This document shows positions 21,893-30,588 of a stretch of 34,353 nucleotides of DNA, in pieces (position 1 is the stretch's first letter; the number at the start of each line of letters is the position of its first letter). Origin of the DNA: JBBDXA01 sp040902585 (lineage in GTDB: Bacteria; Planctomycetota; Phycisphaerae; Phycisphaerales; Phycisphaeraceae); contig JBBDXA010000098.1 in the NCBI GenBank assembly GCA_040902585.1, positions 1-34,353 of the forward strand. The letters are read 5' to 3'. The notes beneath the pieces are model-generated. The model ran no database searches. It saw only the letters and a program-made list of their open reading frames with translations, and was not told where the DNA came from. Both the position numbers and the translations under genes were made by a program.

Positions 21893-23491
21893 TCACTTGG
21901 GCGCCTTCTCCGCCAGGCACCAGTCGATCGCTTCCTTGAGCATCAGCACGTACCGCGCGTTGGTAAAATCCGCCAGCGAGGTGTAGAACACGCGCGATTT
22001 TCCCGCCATGTGGGTCCACGCCACCGGCTCGGGATCCTTGCCGGGGATCGTGCCCATCAAGAGCGGCGTCGCGGTCTTGGCCAGCGGCGCGGAGCGATAG
22101 AGCGACAGCGGGCTTTCGTATTTCATTTTGTCGAGCAGGAGCACGGAGACGATTGGATGGTCGGCTGCGCCTGCGGCTAGCGTGACGGTGCAGGTCTGCC
22201 CGTTGCCGTGATGGTTCTGATAGTGACCGCCCAGAATATCGCGGTCGAACGTCGGCCACTCGTCCTGACCGTCCGCATGCTTCCCCTTCGTATCAAACGC
22301 ATGACTGCTCGTGCGGATCGCCACCAGCGGCTTGCCCGCCTTCAGATAATCCCGCAGCGCATCGAGATCTTCCTTCGGCAGCGATCGTCTGCGCACACTG
22401 AGAAAAAGCAGATCGCAATCCTTCAGCGCCTCGCCGAAGCCCGTGATTTTGTTGGCATCCTTCGGATCATCCATCAAAATGCGCACGTCGTACGCGTTAT
22501 CCTTCCGCAGGAACGCCTTGGCGAACGCGGGGAGGAACACCTTGGTGTCATACTCCGCCTCGGCGATGGCGACGACGATGCGCGGGCTTTTGGCCGCCTT
22601 GAAAACAAACGATTCGCCGCCCAGGAATGCGTCGCTGGTGATCGTCGGGCAGACCCATTTTTCGATGTGTTCGATGATGAGGTCAGTGCCCTTGTAGTGC
22701 GACACGTAGGGCCAGCGCTGCGGGTTGTACATGGTGTCGGTCATGTCGCGCATGAGGACGACGTTCTTGCCGTTCTCCGCCATGCGCCGCAGGCCGAAGG
22801 GCCGGCCCAGGACGCACATGTTGGTGTGAACGCCCAGGAGGATGACATTCTTGATCCCGCGCGATTCGAGCAGGTTCCAGATCTCGACGCCGTTGTCACT
22901 GATCGCATCGCCATCGTGAATCTTGACCACGTCGTATTGCTTCGTCCACGGCGCGCGAGGGTTGCGGCCCATCGCCTTGAGCTTTTCCGCCCACTCGGCG
23001 TGCTCCTTCAAGTCGTCATCCTCGCCGCCATCGGTCTGGTCGATCGGGTACGTACCCTTCTCCTCGCTGGGAATCTTGTAGCACCACGAACCGATGTCCT
23101 TGGGCAGATTCCCGGCCTTGGGCGCGCTCTGGGCCAACTTGCGGCCGGGCGTGCCTTCGTAAGCCTTCATGCAGCCGGAGGGCGCGTGGATGATGAGAAA
23201 GCCCTGGCCGCGGGCCTTTTCGATCACCTGATTCATCCGCGGCGCCATCTCTTCAACGCGGCGCACGGCATTCAAGCAGTGATGCGCATCCCACACATCG
23301 CAGACGATGATGACCGATTCCTTCGGGTTCCAGGTCTCTGCTTTAGTGATGACATCGAAGGTGCCCGCCTCGGTCTTCGACTCGACGCGCGAGCGCTTGG
23401 TGACAGTGAGGCTGTCGGCGGCGATGCCTGACTGATGTGCGACAGCGATGAGAAGAATCGCGATCGCGAACGAACGGGTAAAGGTATTCAT
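21893..23491 (-). CDS. Secreted isochorismatase-like / ThuA-like fusion protein
   Basis: This two-domain exported protein is about 532 residues from the chosen ATG. A signal peptide (FAIAILLIAVAHQSGIAA) is followed by an isochorismatase-like cysteine hydrolase domain (about 40-270). That domain has its acid in IIVCDVWDAHH and its nucleophile in LGVHTNMCVLGRPFG. A ThuA-like, glutamine amidotransferase-related domain makes up the C-terminal half (ITGFGEALKDCDLLFLSVRR, LDALRDYLKAGKPLVAIRT, SSHAFD). GAGGCG before the ATG at 23491 supports this start over an ATG at 23503. It probably works in the periplasm, perhaps on carbohydrate-related substrates. The pairing of these two domains in one chain is uncommon. 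Another ThuA gene lies just upstream. Confidence 0.83.
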   Translation of the reverse strand: MNTFTRSFAIAILLIAVAHQSGIAADSLTVTKRSRVESKTEAGTFDVITKAETWNPKESVIIVCDVWDAHHCLNAVRRVEEMAPRMNQVIEKARGQGFLIIHAPSGCMKAYEGTPGRKLAQSAPKAGNLPKDIGSWCYKIPSEEKGTYPIDQTDGGEDDDLKEHAEWAEKLKAMGRNPRAPWTKQYDVVKIHDGDAISDNGVEIWNLLESRGIKNVILLGVHTNMCVLGRPFGLRRMAENGKNVVLMRDMTDTMYNPQRWPYVSHYKGTDLIIEHIEKWVCPTITSDAFLGGESFVFKAAKSPRIVVAIAEAEYDTKVFLPAFAKAFLRKDNAYDVRILMDDPKDANKITGFGEALKDCDLLFLSVRRRSLPKEDLDALRDYLKAGKPLVAIRTSSHAFDTKGKHADGQDEWPTFDRDILGGHYQNHHGNGQTCTVTLAAGAADHPIVSVLLLDKMKYESPLSLYRSAPLAKTATPLLMGTIPGKDPEPVAWTHMAGKSRVFYTSLADFTNARYVLMLKEAIDWCLAEKAPK

Positions 23492-23505
23492 GGTTCGCCT
23501 CATTC

Positions 23506-23547
23506 AAGCCCGACGGCTCGTCCCCCGGCGGACTCGCCATCGGGCTT
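23506..23547. repeat. Hairpin repeat between the two ThuA genes
   Basis: Arms AAGCCCGA (23506-23513) and TCGGGCTT (23540-23547) are perfect complements and extend inward with one mismatch. The GC-rich interior is itself partly self-complementary. It lies in the short gap between two same-strand genes and could limit read-through or stabilise the upstream transcript. Confidence 0.5.
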
Positions 23548-23574
23548 GGTGTTAAACACGGTGAGCACGCATCC

Positions 23575-24636
23575 TCACTTCATCTCATAATCCTTCGGCG
23601 TCGTGCCCTTCTTGTAACTTCCAAATCCGTACATCGTCGGCTTGAACTCGCCGACAATCTCCGCCTTCGCGCCGTCCTTGGGCACTTCGATGTCGAGCAG
23701 GAAGTACACCGCGTTGACGAGCATGCGCCGCGTGCCTTGGGAAACGAGATCAGTCGAAGAACCCATCGTCGTGCAGAACGCTTTGCCTTCCTTGCCTTCG
23801 GGAAGCTGGTAGCTCTTGGTCCAGCCGACGGGCATCATCGGGTCGTTCTTCTTGCCTTCGAGGGGCTTGTCATCGGGCTTCATGCCGACGAGCACCTGGC
23901 CGAGGATGATGGGCTTGCTGTCGCCGGGCAGGGGGAGTCGCACGCCGTAGACATCGGTGTCGCCCCAGACGTCGCCGTCCTTGAGGCCGCGGGTGATGGG
24001 GTGATCTTTGCCGGTGTCAGCGATGAGGCCGCGCGTGCTCTGCGTCTTGTGTCCGCCGTGATGGCTGATCCACGTCTCGCCCAGCACGAGTCGGCCAAAG
24101 CCCTGTGTCCACTCTTTCTCATCCTTGTTGTTGTAGTTGAAGTTGTACTTGGCGTAGGTGCCCTTGATGCCGTTGAAGCCGTGGGTCGCGGTGCGCATGC
24201 CGATGACGGGTTTGCCGCTCATGAGGTAGTCATCGATCGGCTTCATCTGTTCATCAGGCAGGTTGCGGAAGCGCGTGGCCATGATCATCAGGTCCGCGGT
24301 CTTGAGGGCCTCGGTGCCGGGGATGTTGGTCTGCAAGTCCGGCTTGATCTGCCCGGTGGCGGGATCGATGGGAAAAAGCACGGTGCATTTGAAGCCATGC
24401 TGCGTGGCGAGAATCTTGCCGAGCTGCGGCAGAGCCTCTTCGCTGCGATATTCGTCATCGCCCGCGATCAGGACAATGTGCTTGCCTTTACCGGGGGAGC
24501 CGGGGCCTTCCTTGCCTTCGTAGGTGACCCACAGCGGATCCTCGCCGCGGGCAGGGCTGGCGAACGAACTGATCGCGGCCAGCGTAACAGTGAAGAGCAG
24601 GACCGGAAGCATACGGGTGGGAACCAGGTCGATCAT
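23575..24636 (-). CDS. Secreted ThuA-like domain protein
   Basis: This 353-residue exported protein has a signal peptide (MLPVLLFTVTLAAISSFA, cleavage near ARG-ED). A ThuA-like trehalose-utilisation-type domain follows: KHIVLIAGDDEYRSEEALPQ, ALKTADLMIMATRFRNLPDE, IDDYLMSGKPVIGMRTATHG, then HHGGHKTQSTRG. ThuA proteins carry a class I glutamine amidotransferase-like fold and are linked to sugar metabolism, but the reaction is not settled. Planctomycete versions are often secreted and numerous. GTGAGAT lies upstream of the ATG. It is the first gene of a two-gene minus-strand unit with the isochorismatase-ThuA fusion, and both products probably act together outside the cytoplasm. Confidence 0.88.
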   Translation of the reverse strand: MIDLVPTRMLPVLLFTVTLAAISSFASPARGEDPLWVTYEGKEGPGSPGKGKHIVLIAGDDEYRSEEALPQLGKILATQHGFKCTVLFPIDPATGQIKPDLQTNIPGTEALKTADLMIMATRFRNLPDEQMKPIDDYLMSGKPVIGMRTATHGFNGIKGTYAKYNFNYNNKDEKEWTQGFGRLVLGETWISHHGGHKTQSTRGLIADTGKDHPITRGLKDGDVWGDTDVYGVRLPLPGDSKPIILGQVLVGMKPDDKPLEGKKNDPMMPVGWTKSYQLPEGKEGKAFCTTMGSSTDLVSQGTRRMLVNAVYFLLDIEVPKDGAKAEIVGEFKPTMYGFGSYKKGTTPKDYEMK

Positions 24637-24793
24637 GATTCAATCTCACTTTCAGGGTTGGAACAGGATTCGCGGACGTTCATGATAACGGCAGGCGGAC
24701 CATTGGACGCATGCCGATATTGAGCCGATGATGGAGGCATAGATGATTGTACGAATCAGGCCGATGGTTGCGGGGATTTGCAGTCCCCGGCGG

Positions 24794-24835
24794 GGTCCTG
24801 AGTCCTGGGTCCTGAGTCTTGAGTCCTGAGTCTGG
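24794..24835 (+). repeat. Tandem heptamer AGTCCTG, six copies
   Basis: Six head-to-tail copies of a 7-base unit (AGTCCTG and one-base or two-base variants) lie in the leader region about 25 bases before the HlyD gene. The block could form slipped structures or be a source of length variation. Confidence 0.7.
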
Positions 24836-24859
24836 GGCCTGCGTCGAAAGGTTTTATCT

Positions 24860-25714
24860 ATGAAGCGATTCATCAAGGTGGTCATCGTACTTGCATTGGC
24901 GATGGGTTTCGTCGCGGCTGAGCCGGCGCGGAGTGTGGCCGGCGGTTCGCAGACCACGCCGGGCGAGAAGTACCGCGGGCTGGTGATTCCCAGCAAGCAG
25001 GTGGTGCTGACCGCGCCGCTGGACGGCATCCTCGCGAAGATTCACGTGGACACGGGTAGCGCGGTCAAGCAGGGCGACGCGGTCGCGGCGATGGATGCGG
25101 AGATTCAGCAATACATCGTCGATGCCGCCAAGCTTCGCGCCGACAGCACGGCGGCGGTGACGGTTGCCCGGCTCACGCTGGAAGAGGCCAAGCTGGAAGT
25201 GGAGAAGATGGAAGATATCGTCAAGCGCGGTGGCGGCTCGGACTGGGAGCTGCGCCAGCGCAAGGTCGTCTCCAAGCAGCGCGAGGCGGAACTCGAAGCC
25301 GAGAAGGAACGCACCATGCTCGCCGCCGCGGAACTGAAACTCGAAGAAGCCAAGCTTCGCAAACATGCGATCCTCGCGCCGTTCGACGGCACCGTGATCG
25401 ATGTCGTCGTTGAAGAAGGTGCGTCGCTGGCGCGCAACGACAAGGCCATCGTGCTGGCGGCCCTGGATGTGCTGGAAGCGCGGATCAGCCTGCCCAACCG
25501 CAGGGAGTTTTACGAATCGATGCGCGGCCGCATCGGCGAGAAGTTCAGGATGATGGCGGGCGATCCGGTCAATAAGGAAATCACTGGCATCCTCAAGAGC
25601 GTGCGCCCCGTGATCGATCCGGGCAGCGCGACGTTTCTCTGCGAGTTCACGATCGACAACAAAGTGACGAAGATGCCCGCGGGGTTCGCGGTGGACCTGG
25701 TCTGGCCGCAGTGA
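24860..25714 (+). CDS. HlyD-like periplasmic adaptor
   Basis: This 284-residue exported protein begins with a hydrophobic leader (IKVVIVLALAMGFVAAEP). The adaptor plan follows. A first lipoyl half is VVLTAPLDGILAKIHVDTGS. A helical hairpin of about 100 residues follows (KLEVEKMEDIVKRGGG... EAELEAEKERTMLAAAELKL). The second lipoyl half is AILAPFDGTVIDVVVEEGAS, and a beta-barrel domain completes it. Such adaptors bridge an inner-membrane motor to the outer membrane. No RND pump or ABC transporter gene is next to it. The adjacent minus-strand cluster contains two further HlyD-type proteins and a SecA paralogue, so it may belong to that machine. AAAGG upstream is a weak ribosome site. Confidence 0.88.
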   Translation: MKRFIKVVIVLALAMGFVAAEPARSVAGGSQTTPGEKYRGLVIPSKQVVLTAPLDGILAKIHVDTGSAVKQGDAVAAMDAEIQQYIVDAAKLRADSTAAVTVARLTLEEAKLEVEKMEDIVKRGGGSDWELRQRKVVSKQREAELEAEKERTMLAAAELKLEEAKLRKHAILAPFDGTVIDVVVEEGASLARNDKAIVLAALDVLEARISLPNRREFYESMRGRIGEKFRMMAGDPVNKEITGILKSVRPVIDPGSATFLCEFTIDNKVTKMPAGFAVDLVWPQ

Positions 25715-25760
25715 GCCGGTTGCGGCTTCGCATCAAAATTCCCCAAAAGGCATCTACGTC

Positions 25761-26105
25761 ATGCCATTTCCACGATGCCCGTATCGGCTCCTGACGATTC
25801 ACACGGCGCTGATTCTGTTCTTCATGTTCACGCTGTCGCAGCGATGGTTTCTCGAAGAAACCCCCTACGACTGTTTCTATCTTCCATTCATTCTCACCAG
25901 TGGTCCGGTTGTCTACTTCATCGCCCATGACGTCCAGCACTTCTCTGAGCGCTTCTTTACACCTGAGCAGGTGATGATCTCTTGGAACCTCGTCCCGGGA
26001 ATGGTTTGCCTGATTCTCGGTGGGTTGCAGTGGTACCTGATCGAACGTTTTTTCATGTATCTCGCGTCGGAAGATCCGGAGACCTTCGACAGCGAGAGCA
26101 CCTGA
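25761..26105 (+). CDS. Small membrane protein, unknown
   Basis: This 114-residue protein has three hydrophobic stretches: residues about 10-26 (LLTIHTALILFFMFTLS), 38-54 (CFYLPFILTSGPVVYFI) and 74-98 (NLVPGMVCLILGGLQWYLIE). The C-terminus is acidic (EDPETFDSEST). No family is recognised. It follows the HlyD-like gene by 46 bases on the same strand and may be co-transcribed. Its stop faces the stop of the SecA-like gene 6 bases away. A few polar residues (HDVQH) sit after the second helix but do not form a known catalytic motif. Confidence 0.65.
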   Translation: MPFPRCPYRLLTIHTALILFFMFTLSQRWFLEETPYDCFYLPFILTSGPVVYFIAHDVQHFSERFFTPEQVMISWNLVPGMVCLILGGLQWYLIERFFMYLASEDPETFDSEST

Positions 26106-26111
26106 AATGAA

Positions 26112-28175
26112 TCAATCTTCCCTGCCCGCAAACCCCAGAAATTCATCCAACCAGTCATCCGACCGCAGCACGCTCTTCCTTTGCCGCAGCGCCATCTTGT
26201 GGGCCCGTTTCTGCGCGGACTTGAACAACCGGCGCGCCATCGGGCTGGAGAGTTCCTCGCCGCGCATGCGCAGCCTTCGCACCACCGCCCGTACCCAGCG
26301 CGGGGCGTGTCGCTTGAGCAGTTCATCATCCAGCGCCGCGAAGGCAATCGCGCTGCCGGGGTCGCCCTGCCTGCCCGCGCGGCCGAAGAGCTGGCGATCG
26401 ACGCGACCCGATTCATTATGCTCCGCCGCGATCACGCACAGCCCGCCGCTTTCAGCCACGCCGCGCCCCAGCTTGATGTCCGTGCCGCGGCCGGCCATGT
26501 TCGTCGCCACCGTGATCTTCCCTTCACCGCCCGCGCCGGAGACGATCTGCGCCTCTTCCTTATGCCGCACGGCGTTGAGCACGCGATGCTCCAGCCCCAG
26601 GGCCTCTAAGCGCTTGCTTAGAAGCTCGCTGGTATCGACGCTGCGCGTGCCCACCAGGATCGGCCGACCTGTTTCGTGCAGTCGCTGAATCTCCGCGACG
26701 ATCGCGCTCCACTTCGCCTCCTGCGTGGCGAAGACGCGGTCCCGGCTGTGCTTGCGGATGCAGGGCTTGTTGGTCGGGACGATGACCGTGGGCCTGCGGT
26801 AAATCTGCCACATCTCGCCGCGGCCTTCCCAAGCCGTGCCCGTCATGCCGCCCAGGTGGCGATACAGCCTGAAAAACCGCTGAAAACTGATGCGCGCGAA
26901 CGTCGCCTTGGGCGGATTGACCTTGATCTGTTCCTTCGCTTCGATCGCCTGATGCAGGCCGTCGCGCCAGGTGCGGTCGGGCATCAGACGCCCCGTGAAC
27001 TCATCGACGATCACGACCTTGTCTTCTTCCTTCTCCTCATCGTGCTGCACGACGTAGTGCGTGTCGCGCAGGAACATTTCACGTGCGGTGATCGCCTGTG
27101 TCACCAGCTCTTCGCGCCGCCGAGCGCCGGCCCAGACGCCTGCGTGATGCGACGAAAGACTTTCAGCCGCCAGCTTGCCGCGATTGGTCAGGCGGATCTC
27201 GCGGTAGCGAAGGTCGATGGTGTAATCCTGTCCCGCGGCCATTCGTTTGGCGATCTCGGCTGCCTGCACATAGGCTTCGGTCTGCTCGGGATTCGGCGAG
27301 TCGCCAGAGATAATCAGCGGGGTCACAGCTTCGTCGATGAGGATCGAGTCCGCTTCATCGACGATGGCGTAGTCCAGCCCGCGCATCACCAGCCGATCCG
27401 TCCCCGCGCCCATGCCGTTGGCGATCTTGCTGAGCAGTGCGGCAGGCAGGCCGTGAACCTTGCCCAGCGAAAGGCGGTCGCGCAGGAAATCGGCGGCGAC
27501 TTCCTTGTTGGTCGTGTAGGTGACATCCGCGGTGTAGGCTTCGCGTCGCTGCACCGGCGGCATGGTGCCGATGACGTGCGCCACCGTCAGGCCGCAGAAG
27601 CGGTAGATCGGCGCCATCTCTTCCGCATCGCGCTGGGCGAGGTAATCGTTGACGGTGAGAATGTGGCAGCCCTTGCCGCGCCAGCCGGCGAGCGTGGCGG
27701 GCAGCGTCGCCGAGAGCGTCTTGCCTTCGCCGGTGGACATCTCTGCGATGGAGCCGTTGTCGATCGCCAGCCCGGCACAGATCTGCACGGGGTAGGGCTT
27801 CATGCCCATCTGCCGCCACGCGACTTCGCGCACGATGGCGAACCCGCGCTCGACATCGGCCTTCACATTTCTGCCCCTGCGGAACAAGGCCCGCATCTCT
27901 TCACACGCCTCGCGCAGGCGTCCATCGCTCATGTCTTTGTAGGTCGCTTCCATCGCCAGCACGCGCTTGACCCGGCGCATGAGCAGTGTCAGCCGCGGCA
28001 CCCGCGCGACGAAGAAACCCATCAGCTTGTCCCACATCGCATCCAGCCCGCGCGGCAGCTTGCGCCGCTGAAGCCCGCGCTGCGTCAGCATCCGCCACAT
28101 GCCGCTGGGCAACTCCGGCCCGACCGGCACACCGGTGGTCGTGAGACTTTCAGGATGGATGGAAGCCTGGGTCAT
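26112..28175 (-). CDS. SecA paralogue lacking the C-terminal third
   Basis: This 687-residue ATPase is clearly of the SecA family. It has Walker A MSTGEGKT (146-153), the DEAD-type VDEADSIL, a preprotein-crosslinking region between them and the early NBD2, NMAGRGTDIKLG and LFGRAGRQGDPGS as the late helicase motifs. Housekeeping SecA is about 900 residues. This one stops early in the helical scaffold (RKSVLRSDDWLDEFLGFAG). It therefore lacks the two-helix finger, most of the wing domain and the zinc-binding tail. A Ser/Thr/Pro-rich stretch of about 25 residues leads the protein. It lies in one minus-strand series with PqqD-M50-HlyD and GAF-HlyD genes, so a dedicated motor role is likely. It is presumably a second SecA, with the housekeeping copy outside this window. 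Confidence 0.9.
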   Translation of the reverse strand: MTQASIHPESLTTTGVPVGPELPSGMWRMLTQRGLQRRKLPRGLDAMWDKLMGFFVARVPRLTLLMRRVKRVLAMEATYKDMSDGRLREACEEMRALFRRGRNVKADVERGFAIVREVAWRQMGMKPYPVQICAGLAIDNGSIAEMSTGEGKTLSATLPATLAGWRGKGCHILTVNDYLAQRDAEEMAPIYRFCGLTVAHVIGTMPPVQRREAYTADVTYTTNKEVAADFLRDRLSLGKVHGLPAALLSKIANGMGAGTDRLVMRGLDYAIVDEADSILIDEAVTPLIISGDSPNPEQTEAYVQAAEIAKRMAAGQDYTIDLRYREIRLTNRGKLAAESLSSHHAGVWAGARRREELVTQAITAREMFLRDTHYVVQHDEEKEEDKVVIVDEFTGRLMPDRTWRDGLHQAIEAKEQIKVNPPKATFARISFQRFFRLYRHLGGMTGTAWEGRGEMWQIYRRPTVIVPTNKPCIRKHSRDRVFATQEAKWSAIVAEIQRLHETGRPILVGTRSVDTSELLSKRLEALGLEHRVLNAVRHKEEAQIVSGAGGEGKITVATNMAGRGTDIKLGRGVAESGGLCVIAAEHNESGRVDRQLFGRAGRQGDPGSAIAFAALDDELLKRHAPRWVRAVVRRLRMRGEELSSPMARRLFKSAQKRAHKMALRQRKSVLRSDDWLDEFLGFAGRED

Positions 28176-28182
28176 GGGGGAA

Positions 28183-28222
28183 GGAACGGAGGGACGGAGG
28201 GACGGAGGAACGAAGGGAGGGA
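28183..28222. repeat. Purine-rich 8-mer tandem repeat upstream of the SecA-like gene
   Basis: Five units of 8 bases follow the pattern GGRACGRA or close variants (28183-28222). They end 8 bases before the SecA-like start on the other strand, so the mRNA leader is pyrimidine-rich and has no ribosome site. The last units overlap an inverted repeat. Confidence 0.7.
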
Positions 28223-28266
28223 ACTGATTGGCACTTCGTGCCTTCGTCCCTCCATCCCTTCGTTCC
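28207..28266. repeat. Inverted repeat GGAACGAAGGGA...TCCCTTCGTTCC
   Basis: Perfect 12-base arms (28207-28218 and 28255-28266) enclose a smaller hairpin, GGCAC-TTC-GTGCC (28230-28242). It fills the gap between the stop of the M50 gene and the start of the SecA-like gene, and could tune expression of the latter. Confidence 0.6.
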
Positions 28267-28272
28267 TTTCTT

Positions 28273-30588
28273 CTACATTTTGAACCGGCGTTGCAGCAAC
28301 TGGCGAATCTTCAAGTACCACTGCACCGCCAGCGGTTTGGCGGGCATCTCGAAACGCACTTCCACGCGCTGGCCGCTGCGCAGGACGATCGGCTGCGGCT
28401 TGGGCGGCGGCGTTTTCCCCAGCGACTCCGCCTTCGCTCGCGCCGCTTCCCACTCCGCCAGCATCGCAGCGTTCCGCTCCGCGTGCAGCGGTCTGATCTT
28501 CACTTCAAACATCGGCTCGGCCGCCTTCGTGCCGGACTGATCATCCATTCGCACCTGCACCGAACCGCCCGCGTGATAACCCAGCGACTGCGATGACAGT
28601 TGATCGTGACCAGCCGGTGCAATGTCCTTTTCACTGGGGATCACGCCTTCGAACCAGTCGCCGGGCCGGCCCTTCACGCGGATCTCCACCTTCGCCGGCC
28701 GCTCCTGATTCTTCGCAATCGCCATCACCTCCGGCATCAGGCGCGGGCCCAGCGTCTGATCCGTGACCGCGCGGATAACGAGCGCATCTTCGCTGGCGAC
28801 CAGGCCGAGTTCATCGCCTGTCTTCAGGTACGTCCCGCGCATCTGTTCGATGTCAGGCGAAATCCAGATGCCGTCGATCGGGCTGACGATGTTCAGTGAT
28901 TCGATCTGTTCTTTCAGACGGACGCGCTGGCGTTCGAGGGCGATCTGCTTGTCGACGTAACTGGCGACGAGGCCCAGTTCGTTGTCGGCGCGAGCGAGCC
29001 GGGACTGGGCCGCGGCCAGCTTCAGGTCGGCGACGACTTCCTTTTGCTGGGCGACGAGTTCTTCGTTGGTGGCCTTGATCAGCCAGTCACCCTTGGACAC
29101 GCGCGTACCGGATTCGCGCGTGTCGGTCACGATGCCGTCCGCCTGCATGAACAGGTTGTGATATTTCTCCGGCTCGATCACAGCCGGTGCCCGTTCGCGA
29201 TCGGGGAAGGGGATGAAACCGATGACAGTGATGATCGTGCCCAGGAAGAGCATGGTGGTGATGATCGCCAGCCTGCGCGAGCGCGCCAGTTCATCGCTGG
29301 TGGCCAAGTATTTGAACCACTTGAACATGGGCATGATCATGAAGCTGACCAGGCCCGACAGCGCGAGGAAGATCGCGACAAACAACAGCACACCCTGGAG
29401 CAGGTCCATGAGATAGAGCGTGATGGCGACGGTGATGAAGACGCGATAGATGCTGGCGGCGATGGCGTAGAAAAAGAGCCAGCCGCGCTCGCCGCTCGTG
29501 TTGGCGGGATTGCGCGGCTTGCGGGCGCGGTACACGTATCGCTTCACGAGGTAGTACAGGTAATCCTTGCTGCGCTGGTAGAGATTGGGCATCTCCAGCA
29601 GGTCCGACAGCATGTAATACCCGTCGTACCGCAAGAGCGGATTGGCGTTGAAGAGAATGGTGGACACGCTGGCGATGAGCATGACGTTGAAGCAGATGTC
29701 ATGCACCAGGGTGCCCGCGTTGGTGTTGGCCCAGACGATGGCGGCGATCGCCGCGATGGCGAGCTCGATGTACATGCCGCCCGCGCCGACGATGATGCGC
29801 TGCCACTTGCTGCGGAAGGCCCAGGCGCTGGAGGCATCGACATAAGGCACGGGCATAAGCACCAGGAACATGATGCCCATGGTGTGGACTTCGCCGCCGG
29901 TGCCGTTGAGTCTGCCGAAGCGTTTACACGCGAAGCCGTGCCCGAATTCGTGGATCGCCTTCAGGCCGGCGAAGCAGAGATAGAGAAGAAGAATGTTTTC
30001 AGTCTGAAGGAGAAGCTGCGGGTCGGCGGCGGCGAAGAGTTCATCCCATCGCCCGGTGAGCTGCGAGAAGGCGAAGCCCAGCAGGATGCACCACAGCAGC
30101 AGGCCGATCTTCGAGAACGCCCATCCGCAGACGCTGACCCATTTTTCGAGAATGGGTTCGGGATCAAAGAGCGGAATGCGCATGAACAGGAGGTTCATGA
30201 AGTACCCGCCGACCTCGCGGCGAACGCGCTTGCGGTAGCGTTCGAACATGCTCGCCGAATCGGGCGGCAGCTCAGCCGAGAGCAGATTGCTGGTGAAAAG
30301 CTGGCCCAGAAGCTGAATCGCTTCGCCCTGCGTGGGGGCGCGGTCGCCCAGTTCTTCATTGCAGGCATCCCACACCTCGGCAACGGTGCGTTTGCCGTCG
30401 AGCATGCCGACGAAGTGGTAGCCCGCGTCATCGAGTCGGAAGAACTGGTTGTTGGTCGGATCGCGCAGGACGTACCACATGCGGGCGCGGTAGTGCTGAC
30501 GGTAGGTCTGCACGACGGTGCGCAGCGCGGGCTTGAGCGTCGAGACGCGGTACCAGGATTCGGAAAATGTGGGGCGGTCAACGGACAT
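28273..30588 (-). CDS. PqqD-like / M50 metalloprotease / HlyD fusion protein
   Basis: This is a 771-residue inner-membrane protein; residue numbers here count from an upstream TTG at 30603. The PqqD-like, RiPP-recognition-type domain lies at about 40-112 (WYVLRDPTNNQFFRLDD, then GKRTVAEVWDACNEE). An M50 site-2-type protease follows, with HEFGH at 218-222 and the second metal motif NPLLRYDGYY at 321-330. Several membrane helices run to about residue 480. A HlyD-like lipoyl/hairpin part ends it (MQADGIVTDTRESGTRVSKG, IVSPIDGIWISPD). Related proteins sit in peptide export or maturation clusters. The ATG at 30588 is used because 30603 is a TTG within an inverted repeat. Like the SecA-like gene, it lacks a clear ribosome site. 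Confidence 0.9.
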   Translation of the reverse strand: MSVDRPTFSESWYRVSTLKPALRTVVQTYRQHYRARMWYVLRDPTNNQFFRLDDAGYHFVGMLDGKRTVAEVWDACNEELGDRAPTQGEAIQLLGQLFTSNLLSAELPPDSASMFERYRKRVRREVGGYFMNLLFMRIPLFDPEPILEKWVSVCGWAFSKIGLLLWCILLGFAFSQLTGRWDELFAAADPQLLLQTENILLLYLCFAGLKAIHEFGHGFACKRFGRLNGTGGEVHTMGIMFLVLMPVPYVDASSAWAFRSKWQRIIVGAGGMYIELAIAAIAAIVWANTNAGTLVHDICFNVMLIASVSTILFNANPLLRYDGYYMLSDLLEMPNLYQRSKDYLYYLVKRYVYRARKPRNPANTSGERGWLFFYAIAASIYRVFITVAITLYLMDLLQGVLLFVAIFLALSGLVSFMIMPMFKWFKYLATSDELARSRRLAIITTMLFLGTIITVIGFIPFPDRERAPAVIEPEKYHNLFMQADGIVTDTRESGTRVSKGDWLIKATNEELVAQQKEVVADLKLAAAQSRLARADNELGLVASYVDKQIALERQRVRLKEQIESLNIVSPIDGIWISPDIEQMRGTYLKTGDELGLVASEDALVIRAVTDQTLGPRLMPEVMAIAKNQERPAKVEIRVKGRPGDWFEGVIPSEKDIAPAGHDQLSSQSLGYHAGGSVQVRMDDQSGTKAAEPMFEVKIRPLHAERNAAMLAEWEAARAKAESLGKTPPPKPQPIVLRSGQRVEVRFEMPAKPLAVQWYLKIRQLLQRRFKM

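Noticed and set aside
26676..28283. A 535-residue plus-strand open frame.
   Set aside because: It is antisense to the SecA-like gene, whose helicase motifs are unmistakable.
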